This document shows positions 1 to 9,277 of a stretch of 50,808 nt of DNA, piece by piece. The number at the start of each line of letters is the position of its first letter. The first letter of the stretch is position 1. A program made the translations under genes and the position numbers. The DNA comes from Gammaproteobacteria bacterium (GTDB lineage Bacteria > Pseudomonadota > Gammaproteobacteria > Pseudomonadales > Azotimanducaceae), in NCBI GenBank assembly GCA_003248125.1, contig QJXZ01000037.1, forward strand, positions 1-50,808. Reading direction: 5' to 3'. The notes beneath the pieces were generated by a model that was not told the origin of the DNA, did no database searches, and was given only the letters and a program-made list of their open reading frames with translations.

Positions 1-581
1 GCGGCATTGGCGGCGGCTTGTCGGGTGGTGCCGGCCCGGCGAACTTGGAGCTCCGAAATACACCGCCCACGGTACTGCATGCTGTGGATAAGCCAACGAT
101 CTGTGGGCTGAACGGCTCGGCGGCCGGCTACGGCATGGACTTGGCGCTGGGGTGCGACATCCGTGTCATGGCGCAGAGCGCGAAGCTCGCAGCAGCGTTC
201 ACGGCGCGCGGCGTGCTTCCGGAATCGGGCGGCACCTGGATTCTGCCGCGTCTGCTCGGCTGGTCGAAGGCAGCCGAGATCATCTTCACCGGTAAGACAC
301 TATCTGCCGAGGAATGCCTCGAGGAAGGTCTCGTCTCGCGGGTGGTGGCCGATGGCGAGGTTGGCGCTACGGCCCGCGCGCTCGCTGCGGAGATTGCGAA
401 CAACGCGCCGCTCGCGGTGCAGGCGGCGAAGCGGATGATGCGCATGGGCATGAACGAGACGTTCAACGATCACGTGCATCACGTGTTTCTGCAACTGTTG
501 CCTTTGTTCCGATCGGAGGATTTCCGGGAAGGTATGGCCTCGTTCTTGGAGAAGCGCAAGCCGAACTTCAAGGGTAAGTAA
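1..581 (+). CDS. Enoyl-CoA hydratase/isomerase family protein (5' end missing)
   Basis: Crotonase-fold protein, cut by the left window edge; the open frame runs from base 3 to the TAA at 579-581 with about 192 residues visible. The crotonase signature is clear: an oxyanion-hole segment GSAAGYGMDLALGCDIRV, then GVLPESGGTWILPRLLG, where the Glu in PESGG sits at the position of the catalytic glutamate of enoyl-CoA hydratases. The C-terminus (FREGMASFLEKRKPNFKGK) is typical. Expected role is hydration or isomerisation of enoyl-CoA in beta-oxidation or a related acyl-CoA pathway; the true substrate cannot be told. It precedes an SDR gene on the same strand, 131 bases away, which suits a lipid or steroid-type degradation context, but this is inference. 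Confidence 0.9.
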   Translation, partial: GIGGGLSGGAGPANLELRNTPPTVLHAVDKPTICGLNGSAAGYGMDLALGCDIRVMAQSAKLAAAFTARGVLPESGGTWILPRLLGWSKAAEIIFTGKTLSAEECLEEGLVSRVVADGEVGATARALAAEIANNAPLAVQAAKRMMRMGMNETFNDHVHHVFLQLLPLFRSEDFREGMASFLEKRKPNFKGK

Positions 582-657
582 CGCGGCGAGTGCGCCCAAC
601 GCTGCGGGAAATAGGCCCGACACGCCCACGCGCACGGCGGCTTGAATCCATCGTCCT

Positions 658-669
658 TGTCCCGGGACA
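658..669. promoter_or_regulatory. 12-bp perfect palindrome upstream of the SDR gene
   Basis: TGTCCCGGGACA is a perfect palindrome with no spacer, 43 bases before the SDR start codon. No convincing -35/-10 pair was found around it. It could be an operator half-site pair or chance in GC-rich DNA. Confidence 0.25.
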
Positions 670-712
670 GCATCCCGCATAGCGTTGCGGTGCACCTTGG
701 GAGGGTATCGAC

Positions 713-1543
713 ATGGGACGATTGGAGGGCAAGGTCGCTCTGATTACTGGCGGCACCAGCGGCATGGGAGAGGCAACCGCGCACTACCTCGTGAACGAAG
801 GGGCTCAAGTCGTGGTGACGGGGCGGTCGAAGGAACGCGGAGTCGAGATTGCCGCGGAACTCGGCGAGCGCGGTTTCTATCTCGAGACGGATGTCTCCAA
901 GCCCGCCGAAGTCGAGCACATGATTGGCTGGACACACGACAAATTCGGTCGCATTGATTGCCTATTCAACAATGCGGGCGCCGGCGAAAACATCATGAGC
1001 ATCGAGGAGGTCACCGCCGACGGCATCCGGAGGGAGTTCGATCTGTTGGTTACCGCGGTGCTGCTCGGCATGAAGCACGTGGTACCCATCATGCGCGCCC
1101 AAGGCGGTGGCAGTATCGTGAACAACGCATCGATCGCCGGCATGTTCACCGGCCCCGGGATGCTCGTGTACAGCGCGGCGAAGGCGGCAGTCATCAATGC
1201 AACACAATGGGTGGCAATGGAACTCGCGTCGGCGAGAATTCGCGTGAATGCAATCTCGCCTGGCTCCGTCTACACACCGATTTTCGTGAAGATCTTCGAC
1301 CCGGATTCAACGGACGCTGCAAAATCCGAGAGCAAGATCCGGGAGGCCTTCGCCAACATTGTGCCGGTCGGGCGCGCAGGCGAAGGCCGCGAGGTTGGCG
1401 CACTGGTCGCCTATCTAGCGAGCGATGACAGCGCTTACGTCACCGGGCAGAACATTCCGATCGATGGCGGGATCACGACCGGTTGGTCGCGGCAGTATCA
1501 GCTGGGTGTGTTCGATACGATGGCGCGGGTAATTCACGGCTAG
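713..1543 (+). CDS. SDR family NAD(P)-dependent oxidoreductase
   Basis: Classical short-chain dehydrogenase/reductase of 276 residues. The Rossmann glycine motif TGGTSGMGE lies at residues 12-20, NNAG at 86-89 and the catalytic Ser140, Tyr153, Lys157 (YSAAK) are in place. The C-terminal GQNIPIDGG segment is the usual SDR substrate-loop end; a further 25-residue tail follows. The start is supported by a good Shine-Dalgarno sequence (GGGAGGG) eight bases before ATG. Family members oxidise or reduce alcohol/keto groups of many substrates, so the substrate is not predictable. Its neighbour, an enoyl-CoA hydratase, suggests acyl-CoA or steroid-like substrates. It converges on nqrF with 156 bases between them that hold three hairpins. 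Confidence 0.9.
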   Translation: MGRLEGKVALITGGTSGMGEATAHYLVNEGAQVVVTGRSKERGVEIAAELGERGFYLETDVSKPAEVEHMIGWTHDKFGRIDCLFNNAGAGENIMSIEEVTADGIRREFDLLVTAVLLGMKHVVPIMRAQGGGSIVNNASIAGMFTGPGMLVYSAAKAAVINATQWVAMELASARIRVNAISPGSVYTPIFVKIFDPDSTDAAKSESKIREAFANIVPVGRAGEGREVGALVAYLASDDSAYVTGQNIPIDGGITTGWSRQYQLGVFDTMARVIHG

Positions 1544-1624
1544 CGCGCGAGCCGCGTTGGCGTGGTGGCAACGAGGTGCATGCCGTCCATGGCGCGACCG
1601 TGAAGGCTTCGATCGAGCCCCGGC

Positions 1625-1693
1625 CCGCGCATCCATGCGCGGACGTTCGCACCTGCGCGAGCAGTACTCGCGCAATACCCCGCTTACGCGGGG
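1625..1693. terminator. Three tandem stem-loops between convergent genes
   Basis: Three perfect inverted repeats stand in a row: CCGCGCAT/ATGCGCGG (1625-1642, 2-base centre), TGCGCGAG/CTCGCGCA (1654-1674, 5-base loop) and CCCCGC/GCGGGG (1678-1693, loop TTAC). They lie between the stops of the SDR gene (1543) and nqrF (1700), which converge. No U-tract follows any of them on either strand, so a simple intrinsic terminator is not proven. A bidirectional termination or mRNA 3'-end protection role is the simplest inference. Confidence 0.45.
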
Positions 1694-1699
1694 ACGTGC

Positions 1700-2929
1700 T
1701 CACCCCCCAAAGTCGTCGAGCAGGATGTTCTCGGGTTCCACACCGAGGTCTTCGAGCATCTTGAGTACCGCGGCGATCATCGGCGGCGGTCCGCACAAGT
1801 AGTACTCGCAATCCTCGGGGTTCGGGTGATCCTTGAGATAGTGGTCGAACACCACCTGATGGATGAAGCCCGTGTACCCCGTCCAGTTGTCCTCGGGCAA
1901 TGGCTCCGACAGCGCAATGTGCCACTCGAAATTCGAGAACTCCGCCGCGAGCGAGTCGAAGTCCTCCACGTAGAACATCTCCCGCAAGCTGCGTGCGCCG
2001 TACCAGAAGGTCATCTTGTAGGTGTTGTGCTTGCGCTTCAGCTCGTCGAACAACTGTGAGCGCAGCGGCGCCATACCCGCACCGCCGCCGATCCAGACCT
2101 TCTCGTTCGGTGTGTCCTTGATGAAGAACTCACCATATGGGCCAAACACCGTGAGTCGGTCGCCAGGCTTCAAGTTGAAGCAATACGACGACATCTTACC
2201 GGGCGGGAAATTGGTACGTGGCGGTGGTGTCGCAACTCGGATGTTGAACTTCAGTACACCCTTCTCGTCCGGATAGTTCGCCATCGAGTACGCACGGATC
2301 GTTGGCTCGGTCACTTTGCTGTGGTACTGCCACACGTTGAACCGATCCCAGTCGTCGTGAAACTGCTTCTCCACGTCGATCGTCTTGTAGTCCATCTCGT
2401 AGGGTGGGATCTCGAGCTGCACGAAACCGCCGGCGCGGAAGTCGACTTCCTGTCCTTCCGGCAGCTTGAGGACCAATTCTTTGATGAACGTGGCCACGTT
2501 GTGATTGGAGATCACCTCGCAATCCCAACGCTGCACGCCAAATGCATCTTCGGGAATGTGGATCTTGAGGTCTTGCTTGACGGCCACCTGGCACGACAAG
2601 CGCCAGTGGTCGCGAATCTCCCGTCGCGTGAAGTGCCCTTCTTCGGTCGACAGAATCGACCCGCCACCCTCGGTCACCTGGCAGCGACATTGGCCGCACG
2701 TGCCGCCGCCGCCGCAGGCGCTCGACAGGAAGATACCCTTCGACGCCAATGTACCGAGCAACTTGCCGCCGGCGGGTACCGTTACGTGCTTGTGCGGATC
2801 CTCGTTGATCTCGATCGTTATGTCGCCGGTGCTCACCAGGTGCGAGCGCGCATAGAGAATCACCGCCACCAACGACAGCACCGTGACGGTGAACATGACG
2901 ACGCCGAGAATGATTGTGGTATCGAGCAT
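1700..2929 (-). CDS. nqrF: Na+-translocating NADH:quinone reductase subunit F (NADH-binding flavoprotein)
   Basis: Entry subunit of Na+-NQR: it oxidises NADH through FAD and passes electrons to a 2Fe-2S centre, feeding the Na+ pump. 409 residues, normal length. One N-terminal membrane helix (about residues 4-26) is followed by a plant-type ferredoxin domain with Cys72, Cys78, Cys81 and Cys113. Then comes a ferredoxin reductase module with the FAD motif RAYS at 212-215, the NAD-binding loop [11 protein letters not shown] and the late CGPPPM motif. Start ATG with AGGAA upstream. It is the last gene of nqrABCDEF, nine bases after nqrE. The maturation genes often found next to nqrF (nqrM, apbE) are not here; a convergent SDR gene follows instead. 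Confidence 0.98.
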   Translation of the reverse strand: MLDTTIILGVVMFTVTVLSLVAVILYARSHLVSTGDITIEINEDPHKHVTVPAGGKLLGTLASKGIFLSSACGGGGTCGQCRCQVTEGGGSILSTEEGHFTRREIRDHWRLSCQVAVKQDLKIHIPEDAFGVQRWDCEVISNHNVATFIKELVLKLPEGQEVDFRAGGFVQLEIPPYEMDYKTIDVEKQFHDDWDRFNVWQYHSKVTEPTIRAYSMANYPDEKGVLKFNIRVATPPPRTNFPPGKMSSYCFNLKPGDRLTVFGPYGEFFIKDTPNEKVWIGGGAGMAPLRSQLFDELKRKHNTYKMTFWYGARSLREMFYVEDFDSLAAEFSNFEWHIALSEPLPEDNWTGYTGFIHQVVFDHYLKDHPNPEDCEYYLCGPPPMIAAVLKMLEDLGVEPENILLDDFGG

Positions 2930-2938
2930 GCTTGGTTC

Positions 2939-3550
2939 CTAGATGTCGATGCCGCCGAACGACATGAAACAGAGCGCAATCAAGCCCACCGACATGAACG
3001 TGATGCCCAACCCACGCAACCCATCCGGGACGTCGCTGTACTTGAGCTTTTCCCGCACTCCGGCAAGCGCCGTGATCGCGAGCGCCCAGCCGAGTCCAGC
3101 ACCAACGCCGAACACGGCACTTTCACCAAGCGTGTAATCACGTTCGATCATGAACAGGTGCGCACCGAGGATGGCGCAATTGACCGTAATCAAGGGCAGG
3201 AACACACCGAGCGCGTTGTACAGGAACGGTACATAGCGATCGAGGACCATCTCCAGGATCTGCACGATTGCGGCGATGACACCTATGTAGGCGAGCAAGC
3301 CGATAAAGCTCAAATCGACGTCCGGAAATCCGGCCCAGGACAAGGCCCCTTCACGCAGCAAATGGTTGTAGATCAGGTTGTTGACCGGCGTGGTGATCGC
3401 CAGCACCACCATTACGGCGATTCCGAGGCCGATGGCGGTCTCGATCTTTTTCGAGATGGCGATGAAGGTGCACATGCCCAGGAAGAACGTGAGCGCCATG
3501 TTCTCGATGAACACGGCGCGAATGAGGAGTCCGAGATAGTGCTCCAGCAT
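2939..3550 (-). CDS. nqrE: Na+-translocating NADH:quinone reductase subunit E
   Basis: Integral membrane subunit of Na+-NQR, 203 residues with six hydrophobic helices, homologous to NqrD and to RnfA. NqrD and NqrE together hold an iron centre within the membrane in known structures. The sequence shows the family features [12 protein letters not shown] near the N-terminus and [15 protein letters not shown] in the middle. The ATG start directly follows the nqrD stop (no spacer) and nqrF begins nine bases downstream, so it is read as part of one transcript. Confidence 0.97.
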   Translation of the reverse strand: MLEHYLGLLIRAVFIENMALTFFLGMCTFIAISKKIETAIGLGIAVMVVLAITTPVNNLIYNHLLREGALSWAGFPDVDLSFIGLLAYIGVIAAIVQILEMVLDRYVPFLYNALGVFLPLITVNCAILGAHLFMIERDYTLGESAVFGVGAGLGWALAITALAGVREKLKYSDVPDGLRGLGITFMSVGLIALCFMSFGGIDI

Positions 3551-4213
3551 CTACAGCGCTCCTCGATACTGCACGTTCGGCGCGATTTTGTACTCCGCTC
3601 GCTCGACTTGGGCGGGCTTCCAAGCGCGGATTGCCCAAATCAGACCACCGATGATGAAGAACGCGCTCGGTGCCAGCAGCAAGAGCCCGTTGGTTTGGTA
3701 CCAGCCACCGTCGGTCACCTTCGGCAGAATCTCGAAACCCATCAAAGTGCCGGCACCCAAGGGCTCGCGGATGAGCGCCACCAGCACGAGGATCGTGCTG
3801 TAGCCCAAGCCATTGCCGACACCATCGAGAAACGACAGCCACGGTCCGTTCTGCATCGCAAACGCTTCAGCACGACCCATGACGATGCAGTTGGTGATGA
3901 TCAGTCCAACGAACACCGACAACTTTTTGGAAATGTCGAACGCATAAGCCTGCAACACCTCATCGACGACGATCACCAGGCTCGCGATGATGGTCATTTG
4001 CACGATGATGCGGATGTTGGTCGGAATGCGGTTGCGAATGAGCGCAATCGATAGGTTGGAAAGCGCAGTTACCGCGGTGACAGCTGCGGCCATGACCAGC
4101 GTTGTGGTCATGCTCACCGTCACCGCAAGTGCCGAACAAATGCCGAGTACTTGCAGCGCGATCGGATTGTTGTTGAAGACCGGGTCGAGCAGTACTTCCT
4201 TCTGCGTGGCCAT
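3551..4213 (-). CDS. nqrD: Na+-translocating NADH:quinone reductase subunit D
   Basis: Integral membrane subunit of Na+-NQR, 220 residues and about six helices, paralogous to NqrE. The open frame runs 225 bases further upstream into nqrC, but the family N-terminus ([20 protein letters not shown]) begins at the ATG at 4213, whose A and neighbours overlap the nqrC stop as ATGA. This implies translational coupling. Conserved segments include [22 protein letters not shown] and [14 protein letters not shown]. Partner of NqrE in the Na+ path and iron site. Confidence 0.97.
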   Translation of the reverse strand: MATQKEVLLDPVFNNNPIALQVLGICSALAVTVSMTTTLVMAAAVTAVTALSNLSIALIRNRIPTNIRIIVQMTIIASLVIVVDEVLQAYAFDISKKLSVFVGLIITNCIVMGRAEAFAMQNGPWLSFLDGVGNGLGYSTILVLVALIREPLGAGTLMGFEILPKVTDGGWYQTNGLLLLAPSAFFIIGGLIWAIRAWKPAQVERAEYKIAPNVQYRGAL

Positions 4214-5010
4214 CAGGCGGCTTCCTTCAGCGATTTCAGAAATGGACCGAAGCCGTGTTCGCCGGTCCAAAAGCGGATCAGATTCTGTACGCCGCGCGTG
4301 GTCAGCGTGGCGCCCGACAGTGCATCCACCTCGTGCGAGGCAGCGACACTGCCTTCTGGCGAACGTGTCTTGACGAGCTGAACGGCGGGCATTCCATCGT
4401 CGTCGAAGGCATCGACACCCGGCCACAACGCGCGCCAATTCGGATTGGTGACTTCACCACCGAGTCCGGGCGTTTCTTTGTTCTCGTAAAAGGCGAGACC
4501 ACGAATCGTCTCACCGTCGCCGTCCAGCGCGAGGTAGCCGTACAACGTACCCCAGAGACCATAGCCACGCACGGGTAGAACGATTCGATCGATTCCGGAT
4601 TCGCCGTGGATGAGATACACGACCGAATAGCGCTCCAGACGCTTCAAGGTGGCAATGTCTTCCTCGTCGCTAAGCGGTCGCGACGACTTGGGGTCCTTGG
4701 CCGCCTTGAGCGGTTCGTATGTCGCAGGATCGACGGCGTCGGTGAACTCGCCAGTGGAAAGCTCCACTGCGTGAACCTCGAAGTGAGAGAACAATTCATC
4801 GACGCTGCGCCCCTGGGCATCAACAATTGCCCCATCGGGCAGCATCCCCGCCGCACGCAGGATGTTTTCCTTTCTGTCCAGCGCCTTGTTGGCTGCTTGC
4901 GCTGGCTTGAGCGCCACCGCCGCGCCCGAGACTATGATCGAGCAGACGAGACAGACCGACAGCGCGACGATCAGGATGTTCTTGATGCCATCACGATCAG
5001 AGCTGGACAC
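4213..5010 (-). CDS. nqrC: Na+-translocating NADH:quinone reductase subunit C (covalent FMN)
   Basis: Periplasmic flavin subunit of Na+-NQR with one N-terminal membrane helix (about residues 12-34). The C-terminal [10 protein letters not shown] motif carries Thr235, the expected site of covalent FMN attachment by the flavin transferase ApbE. 265 residues, normal length. GTG start with GGAGG eight bases before it; the first 14 bases overlap the end of nqrB, and the stop overlaps the nqrD start as ATGA. Because no apbE lies in this window, the flavin transferase must be encoded elsewhere. Confidence 0.97.
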   Translation of the reverse strand: MSSSDRDGIKNILIVALSVCLVCSIIVSGAAVALKPAQAANKALDRKENILRAAGMLPDGAIVDAQGRSVDELFSHFEVHAVELSTGEFTDAVDPATYEPLKAAKDPKSSRPLSDEEDIATLKRLERYSVVYLIHGESGIDRIVLPVRGYGLWGTLYGYLALDGDGETIRGLAFYENKETPGLGGEVTNPNWRALWPGVDAFDDDGMPAVQLVKTRSPEGSVAASHEVDALSGATLTTRGVQNLIRFWTGEHGFGPFLKSLKEAA

Positions 5011-6193
5011 GAGCGAGCCTCCGTTTGACCTTCGATTGCACGACGAAGTGATCGACGATCGGTGCCACCAAATTGCCGAATAGAATCGCCAACATCATGC
5101 CTTCTGGGAAGGCCGGGTTGACCACGCGAATCAGCGCGCACATGAAGCCGATGAAGATGCCGTAGATCCATCGGCCACGATCCGTCATTGCTGCGGAAAC
5201 CGGGTCGGTGGCCATGAACACGGCACCGAACGCAAAGCCGCCCAACACCAAATGCCAGGCGATGCTCATACCGAACATCGGATTGGTGTCCGACCCGATC
5301 GCATTCAACAGCAGAACAGTTGCGGCAAGTCCGACTACGCACCCCGCCACGACGCGCCACGATGCAATGCGCATGACGATCAGGATGACCGCAGCGACGA
5401 GAATGGCCAGCGTCGACGTCTCGCCCAGAGAACCCGGGATGGCGCCGATAAAAGCCTGCATCTGCGTGACGCCATAGTCGTTGCCGAGCGCAGCGCTACC
5501 CAGCGGCGTGGCCCGAGTAAAACCATCTACCGCTACCCAGACGCTATCGCCGGACATTTGGGCCGGGTAGGCGAAATAGAGAAACGCGCGACCGGTGAGC
5601 GCGGGGTTCAAAAAGTTCTTCCCGGTGCCGCCGAAAACTTCCTTACCGATCACGACGCCGAATATGACCCCGAGAGCCGCCATCCATAACGGAATTGCGG
5701 GCGGACACGTGAGCGTGAAGAGAATGCTGGTGACGAAGAACCCTTCGTTGATCTCATGGCCGCGTTTCGATGCGAACCACGCCTCGAACACGATGCCTGC
5801 CAAGAACACGACGATGTACAGCGGAATGAAATATGCGAGACCGTGTACCAAGCAATCCCAAACGCTGCCTGGGTTGTAGCCGATCAGCAGGTCGAGAATC
5901 GGACCACGCCAATTGTCGACCGTGGTCAATCCCATCGACTGCATGGCTTCGTTGGCATTGAGGCCCACGAAGTAGGCACCCGCAAATCCCGGAATGAACG
6001 CGCACATCCATACCGTGATCATGATGCGCTTCAGGTTCAGCCCATCGCGGACGTGAGAAGGTCCACCCGTTACCGTCGGCGGTGTGTACAGCGCCGTGTC
6101 GATCGCCTCGTAGACCGGGTAGAGCGCTTGCAGTTTTCCGCCCTTCTCGAACGTCGGCGCAATGTCGTCCATGAGTTTGCGGAGCGCCTTCAC
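4997..6193 (-). CDS. nqrB: Na+-translocating NADH:quinone reductase subunit B (covalent FMN, ubiquinone site)
   Basis: Largest membrane subunit of Na+-NQR, 398 residues with about ten helices; it carries FMN and the quinone-reducing site and forms the main Na+ path in known structures. The motif DGFTRATPL places Thr229 at the covalent FMN position. This motif reads TRAT rather than the SGAT seen in NqrC, with the acceptor threonine kept. GTG start, with a strong AGGAGGG five bases upstream and one base after the nqrA stop, so A and B are tightly coupled. The 3' end overlaps nqrC by 14 bases. Confidence 0.97.
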   Translation of the reverse strand: MKALRKLMDDIAPTFEKGGKLQALYPVYEAIDTALYTPPTVTGGPSHVRDGLNLKRIMITVWMCAFIPGFAGAYFVGLNANEAMQSMGLTTVDNWRGPILDLLIGYNPGSVWDCLVHGLAYFIPLYIVVFLAGIVFEAWFASKRGHEINEGFFVTSILFTLTCPPAIPLWMAALGVIFGVVIGKEVFGGTGKNFLNPALTGRAFLYFAYPAQMSGDSVWVAVDGFTRATPLGSAALGNDYGVTQMQAFIGAIPGSLGETSTLAILVAAVILIVMRIASWRVVAGCVVGLAATVLLLNAIGSDTNPMFGMSIAWHLVLGGFAFGAVFMATDPVSAAMTDRGRWIYGIFIGFMCALIRVVNPAFPEGMMLAILFGNLVAPIVDHFVVQSKVKRRLARVQL

Positions 6194-6194
6194 T

Positions 6195-7538
6195 TCAACC
6201 CTCCTTCTCGATCGACGTCAGCATCTGCCGCAACACGGGCCCATATTCGTACTTGGCGGGACAGGCATACGTGCAAAGTGCCAAATCCTCCTCGTCGAGT
6301 TCGAGGCAGCCGAGCTTGATTGCGGTGTCGATGTCGCCGACCAAGAGCGCTCTCAGCAGCTGAGTGGCCAAGGTGTCGATCCCAATCACGCGCTCGTAGG
6401 TGCCAATCGGCACCATGCCGCGCGTACTGCCGTTGGTGGTGGTCGTGAACCGCATCGCCTTGGGCTTGAACAGCGACGACAAATAGATGGGGAACACGGA
6501 GTGTTGGTCGGTGCCCGGCGACAGATAGCCGAACATACGACGCTCGCGATCTTCGGGAATGACCGAGATCTGCGTGTGGTAACGGCCGAGATAGGCTTCG
6601 GCACCGCGCGCCACGTGACCACTCAAGACGGAGCCCGAGATCACACGCTGCTCGCCCGCCGCCAACTCGCCGGCAGTGAGATCGTCGATGCTGGCACCCA
6701 AGATCGTCTCGATCAGCCGTGGCTCGACCACACCCGATCCGCCGAGGGCCACGGTTCGCTTGTTCACCAACTCACCGGCCGGCAGCGACGCGCCGATCGC
6801 GATGACGTCCTGATAGCCGATGCTCCAGACGGTGCGGCCCGCGACCACCGGATCGAGATGGTGAATGTGCGTGCCAGCCAGCCCCGCGGGGTGCGGGCCG
6901 ACGAACGACTCGACCACCACGCGGTCATTGGTCCCCTTGGGCACGTCGGCGCCTGGCGCCGTGCAAACGAATACTCGGCCTTCGGTCAGTCGAGCGAGGC
7001 AATCGAGGCCCGCCGCGAACGCGGCGCCACTGCGCGCGATGACGCGTACCGGATCAGCCGCGAGCGGATTGGTGTCCATCGCCGTAACGAAGATCGACCG
7101 TGGTACTTGATCGACCGGTGGCACCCGGCTGAACGGCCGAGTCCGAAACGCTACCCACAAGCCAGATCCGACCAATGCATCGACGATGCGCGTCCGATCG
7201 ACCGAAGCCATGGCCGACACCGCGATTGGCTCGAAACGCTCGGACTCGTCGCCGTCGATCTCGACCACCACCGACAACAACGCACGCTTGGTGCCGCGAT
7301 TGATTGCCTTGATGGTGCCCGCTGCTGGACTGGCGTAGCGAACTCCCTCGGTCTTCTTGTCGGTGAACAGCAAGCTGCCGCGCCTGACGCGATCACCTTC
7401 CTGCACGGCCATGGTCGGTTTCATACCGACGTAGTCGTTTCCGAGGACGGCGGCGGTGCGAACTGTTTTGGATGGGTCGATCGTCTCCGACGGCGCCCCC
7501 GTCAGGGGTAGGTCGATTCCGTTCTTGATCTTGATCAT
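6195..7538 (-). CDS. nqrA: Na+-translocating NADH:quinone reductase subunit A
   Basis: Soluble cytoplasmic subunit of Na+-NQR; it is needed for assembly and quinone binding and holds no redox cofactor in known structures. 447 residues from the ATG at 7538, where the family N-terminus MIKIKNGIDLPLTGAP begins. A GTG four codons upstream (7550) is an alternative start. First gene of nqrABCDEF. The 229-base leader region holds an 8-bp inverted repeat at 7564-7592, just upstream, and a weak -10-like TATACT at 7709-7714 on this strand. Confidence 0.96.
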   Translation of the reverse strand: MIKIKNGIDLPLTGAPSETIDPSKTVRTAAVLGNDYVGMKPTMAVQEGDRVRRGSLLFTDKKTEGVRYASPAAGTIKAINRGTKRALLSVVVEIDGDESERFEPIAVSAMASVDRTRIVDALVGSGLWVAFRTRPFSRVPPVDQVPRSIFVTAMDTNPLAADPVRVIARSGAAFAAGLDCLARLTEGRVFVCTAPGADVPKGTNDRVVVESFVGPHPAGLAGTHIHHLDPVVAGRTVWSIGYQDVIAIGASLPAGELVNKRTVALGGSGVVEPRLIETILGASIDDLTAGELAAGEQRVISGSVLSGHVARGAEAYLGRYHTQISVIPEDRERRMFGYLSPGTDQHSVFPIYLSSLFKPKAMRFTTTTNGSTRGMVPIGTYERVIGIDTLATQLLRALLVGDIDTAIKLGCLELDEEDLALCTYACPAKYEYGPVLRQMLTSIEKEG

Positions 7539-7563
7539 CGAATGCCACACGTCCCATAGGGAA

Positions 7564-7592
7564 GGTGATGTTGTCGGTTGCCGGACATCACC
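7564..7592 (-). promoter_or_regulatory. Stem-loop in the nqrA 5' leader
   Basis: On the nqr strand the arms GGTGATGT and ACATCACC (8 bp, perfect) enclose 13 bases that contain a small inner CGG-CAA-CCG stem. It ends 25 bases before the nqrA ATG, close to the ribosome binding region. It may be an mRNA structure controlling Na+-NQR translation or a dyad operator. No named riboswitch or regulator site is recognised. Confidence 0.4.
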
Positions 7593-7767
7593 AATGCGTT
7601 TTCGTACCGTTTACGTAATTCGAATCCCGGCCGCTCGGCGGCACGTACTTTCGAGCTGGAGAATCGAGTGTGGCGGGGTCGAGCGAAGCCCGACCGCAAG
7701 CCGCGCGAAGTATAGTAGAGCGCATTCCGAGATGCACGCAGGAGGTACCGCGTATCCGCGCAGCGCA

Positions 7768-9240
7768 TCAACCAAAGCCGGTGTGAGCGACGTCCTGGGG
7801 AATGAGCGGATAGCGTATGCCGGACCACTTCTGAACCACCCGAACGACCTGACAGGCGTAGCCGTACTCGTTGTCGTACCAAACGTACAACACTACCCGG
7901 TTGTCCTTCGCGATGGTGGCACCACCGTCGACGATGCACGCGTGGCGGTTGCCAATGAAGTCTGACGACACCATCTCGGGCGACTCCGTGTAGTCGATCT
8001 GGCGTTGCAGCGCCGAATACAGCGACGCGTTGCGCAGATGGCCGTTGACCTCTTCCAACGTCGTGCTACGCGACAAAGTCAGGTTCAAGATCGCAAGTGA
8101 CACATCGGGCGTCGGCACGCGGATGGCATTACCCGTTAGTTTGCCCTCGAGCTCAGGAAGCAGCTGTGTCACCGCACTCGATGCGCCCGTCTCCGTGATC
8201 ACCATGTTGAGCGGTGCGCTGCGCCCACGCCTGCTCTTCTTATGATAGTTGTCGATCAAGTTCTGGTCCGGCGTATACGCGTGCACGGTTTCCATGTGCC
8301 CATGCACGATCTCGAACTCGTCGTGCATCGTCCGCAGCACCGGCACGATTGCATTGGTGGTGCAAGACGCGGCACCGATGATCTTGTCATCCTTGGAAAG
8401 CTCGTTCGAATTGATGCCCGAGACGATGTTCTTCAACCCGCCTTTGACCGGCGCCGTAAGCAACACACGGGCGGCGCCTTTTGCCTTCAAATGCTCACCC
8501 AATCCCTTGGCATCGCGCCAAGCACCCGTGTTGTCGATGACGATGGCGTCGTTGATGCCGTACGCGGTGTAATCGACATCAGCCGGCGCGCCGGCGTATA
8601 TGACGCGGATGACGTTACCGTTGGCGATGATGCAACTGTTTTCCTCGTCGACTCGTATGGTGCCGGGGAAAGCGCCATGCACGGAATCACGACGCAGCAA
8701 GCTGGCGCGCTTGCCTAGGTCGTTGTCGCTCGCCTTGCGCACGACGATGGCGCGCAACCGGAGCTGCTGGCCGCTACCTGTCTTCTCGATCAAGAGCCGC
8801 GCGAGCAAACGACCGATGCGGCCAAAGCCGTACAACACGACGTCTTGCGGTTTTTCGATGGGCGGAACGTGGCGACCAATCACTTCCGCGCATTCGCGCC
8901 TGACGAAGTCGAGTGGCGTGACGCCGTTGCCGGCGCTCTCGTCCATGTACTGCGTGGCGAGCTTGCCAACGTCGATGTGCGATGGCCCAAGGTCGAGATC
9001 CGAAAGGGCCTTCAAGATCGGATAGCTCTCGAATTCGGAGAGCTCGTTCTTGGCGACCTGCCGCACGTAGCGGTGGGTCTTCATGATGCTGGTCACGCTC
9101 TGGTTGTACAGGGCACGACCGAAGCAATAGCAGACGACGTTCTTGCGGTACAGGCCGCCGATGATCGGGATCATCGCTTCGGCCAATGCTTCACGCTCCT
9201 TCCAGTCGGGGAAGTAGTCGTCGAGACTCGGTAGTGCCAC
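7768..9240 (-). CDS. Glyceraldehyde-3-phosphate dehydrogenase, long form with N-terminal extension
   Basis: 490 residues; the C-terminal two thirds are a GAPDH with the NAD-binding GFGRIGR at 138-144 and the catalytic Cys293 in AASCTTNAIVP. The enzyme interconverts glyceraldehyde 3-phosphate and 1,3-bisphosphoglycerate. About 130 residues precede the Rossmann fold, unlike the usual 335-residue enzyme. Pseudomonads have such a long GapB-like form between nqr and mfd, from memory. The GTG start at 9240 is supported by GAGGT five bases upstream and by a promoter at 9278-9306. It lies 100 bases after korB on the same strand. Whether it works mainly in glycolysis or gluconeogenesis cannot be told. 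Confidence 0.92.
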   Translation of the reverse strand: MALPSLDDYFPDWKEREALAEAMIPIIGGLYRKNVVCYCFGRALYNQSVTSIMKTHRYVRQVAKNELSEFESYPILKALSDLDLGPSHIDVGKLATQYMDESAGNGVTPLDFVRRECAEVIGRHVPPIEKPQDVVLYGFGRIGRLLARLLIEKTGSGQQLRLRAIVVRKASDNDLGKRASLLRRDSVHGAFPGTIRVDEENSCIIANGNVIRVIYAGAPADVDYTAYGINDAIVIDNTGAWRDAKGLGEHLKAKGAARVLLTAPVKGGLKNIVSGINSNELSKDDKIIGAASCTTNAIVPVLRTMHDEFEIVHGHMETVHAYTPDQNLIDNYHKKSRRGRSAPLNMVITETGASSAVTQLLPELEGKLTGNAIRVPTPDVSLAILNLTLSRSTTLEEVNGHLRNASLYSALQRQIDYTESPEMVSSDFIGNRHACIVDGGATIAKDNRVVLYVWYDNEYGYACQVVRVVQKWSGIRYPLIPQDVAHTGFG

Positions 9241-9277
9241 GCGGGACCTCTAGATCAAGGGGAGGCGACGGCCGCGT

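Noticed and set aside
2321-4054. A 577-codon open frame on the plus strand
   Set aside because: It lies antisense to nqrF, nqrE and nqrD, which are certain; its product is charged, low-complexity and fits no family. It is a shadow of GC-rich coding sequence.
6162-7511. A 449-codon open frame on the plus strand
   Set aside because: Antisense to nqrA with no recognisable motif.
7709-7737. Possible promoter of the nqr operon (TATACT with GTGCAT 17 bases upstream)
   Set aside because: The -10 is good but the -35 matches only two of six bases, so I do not list it as a feature.
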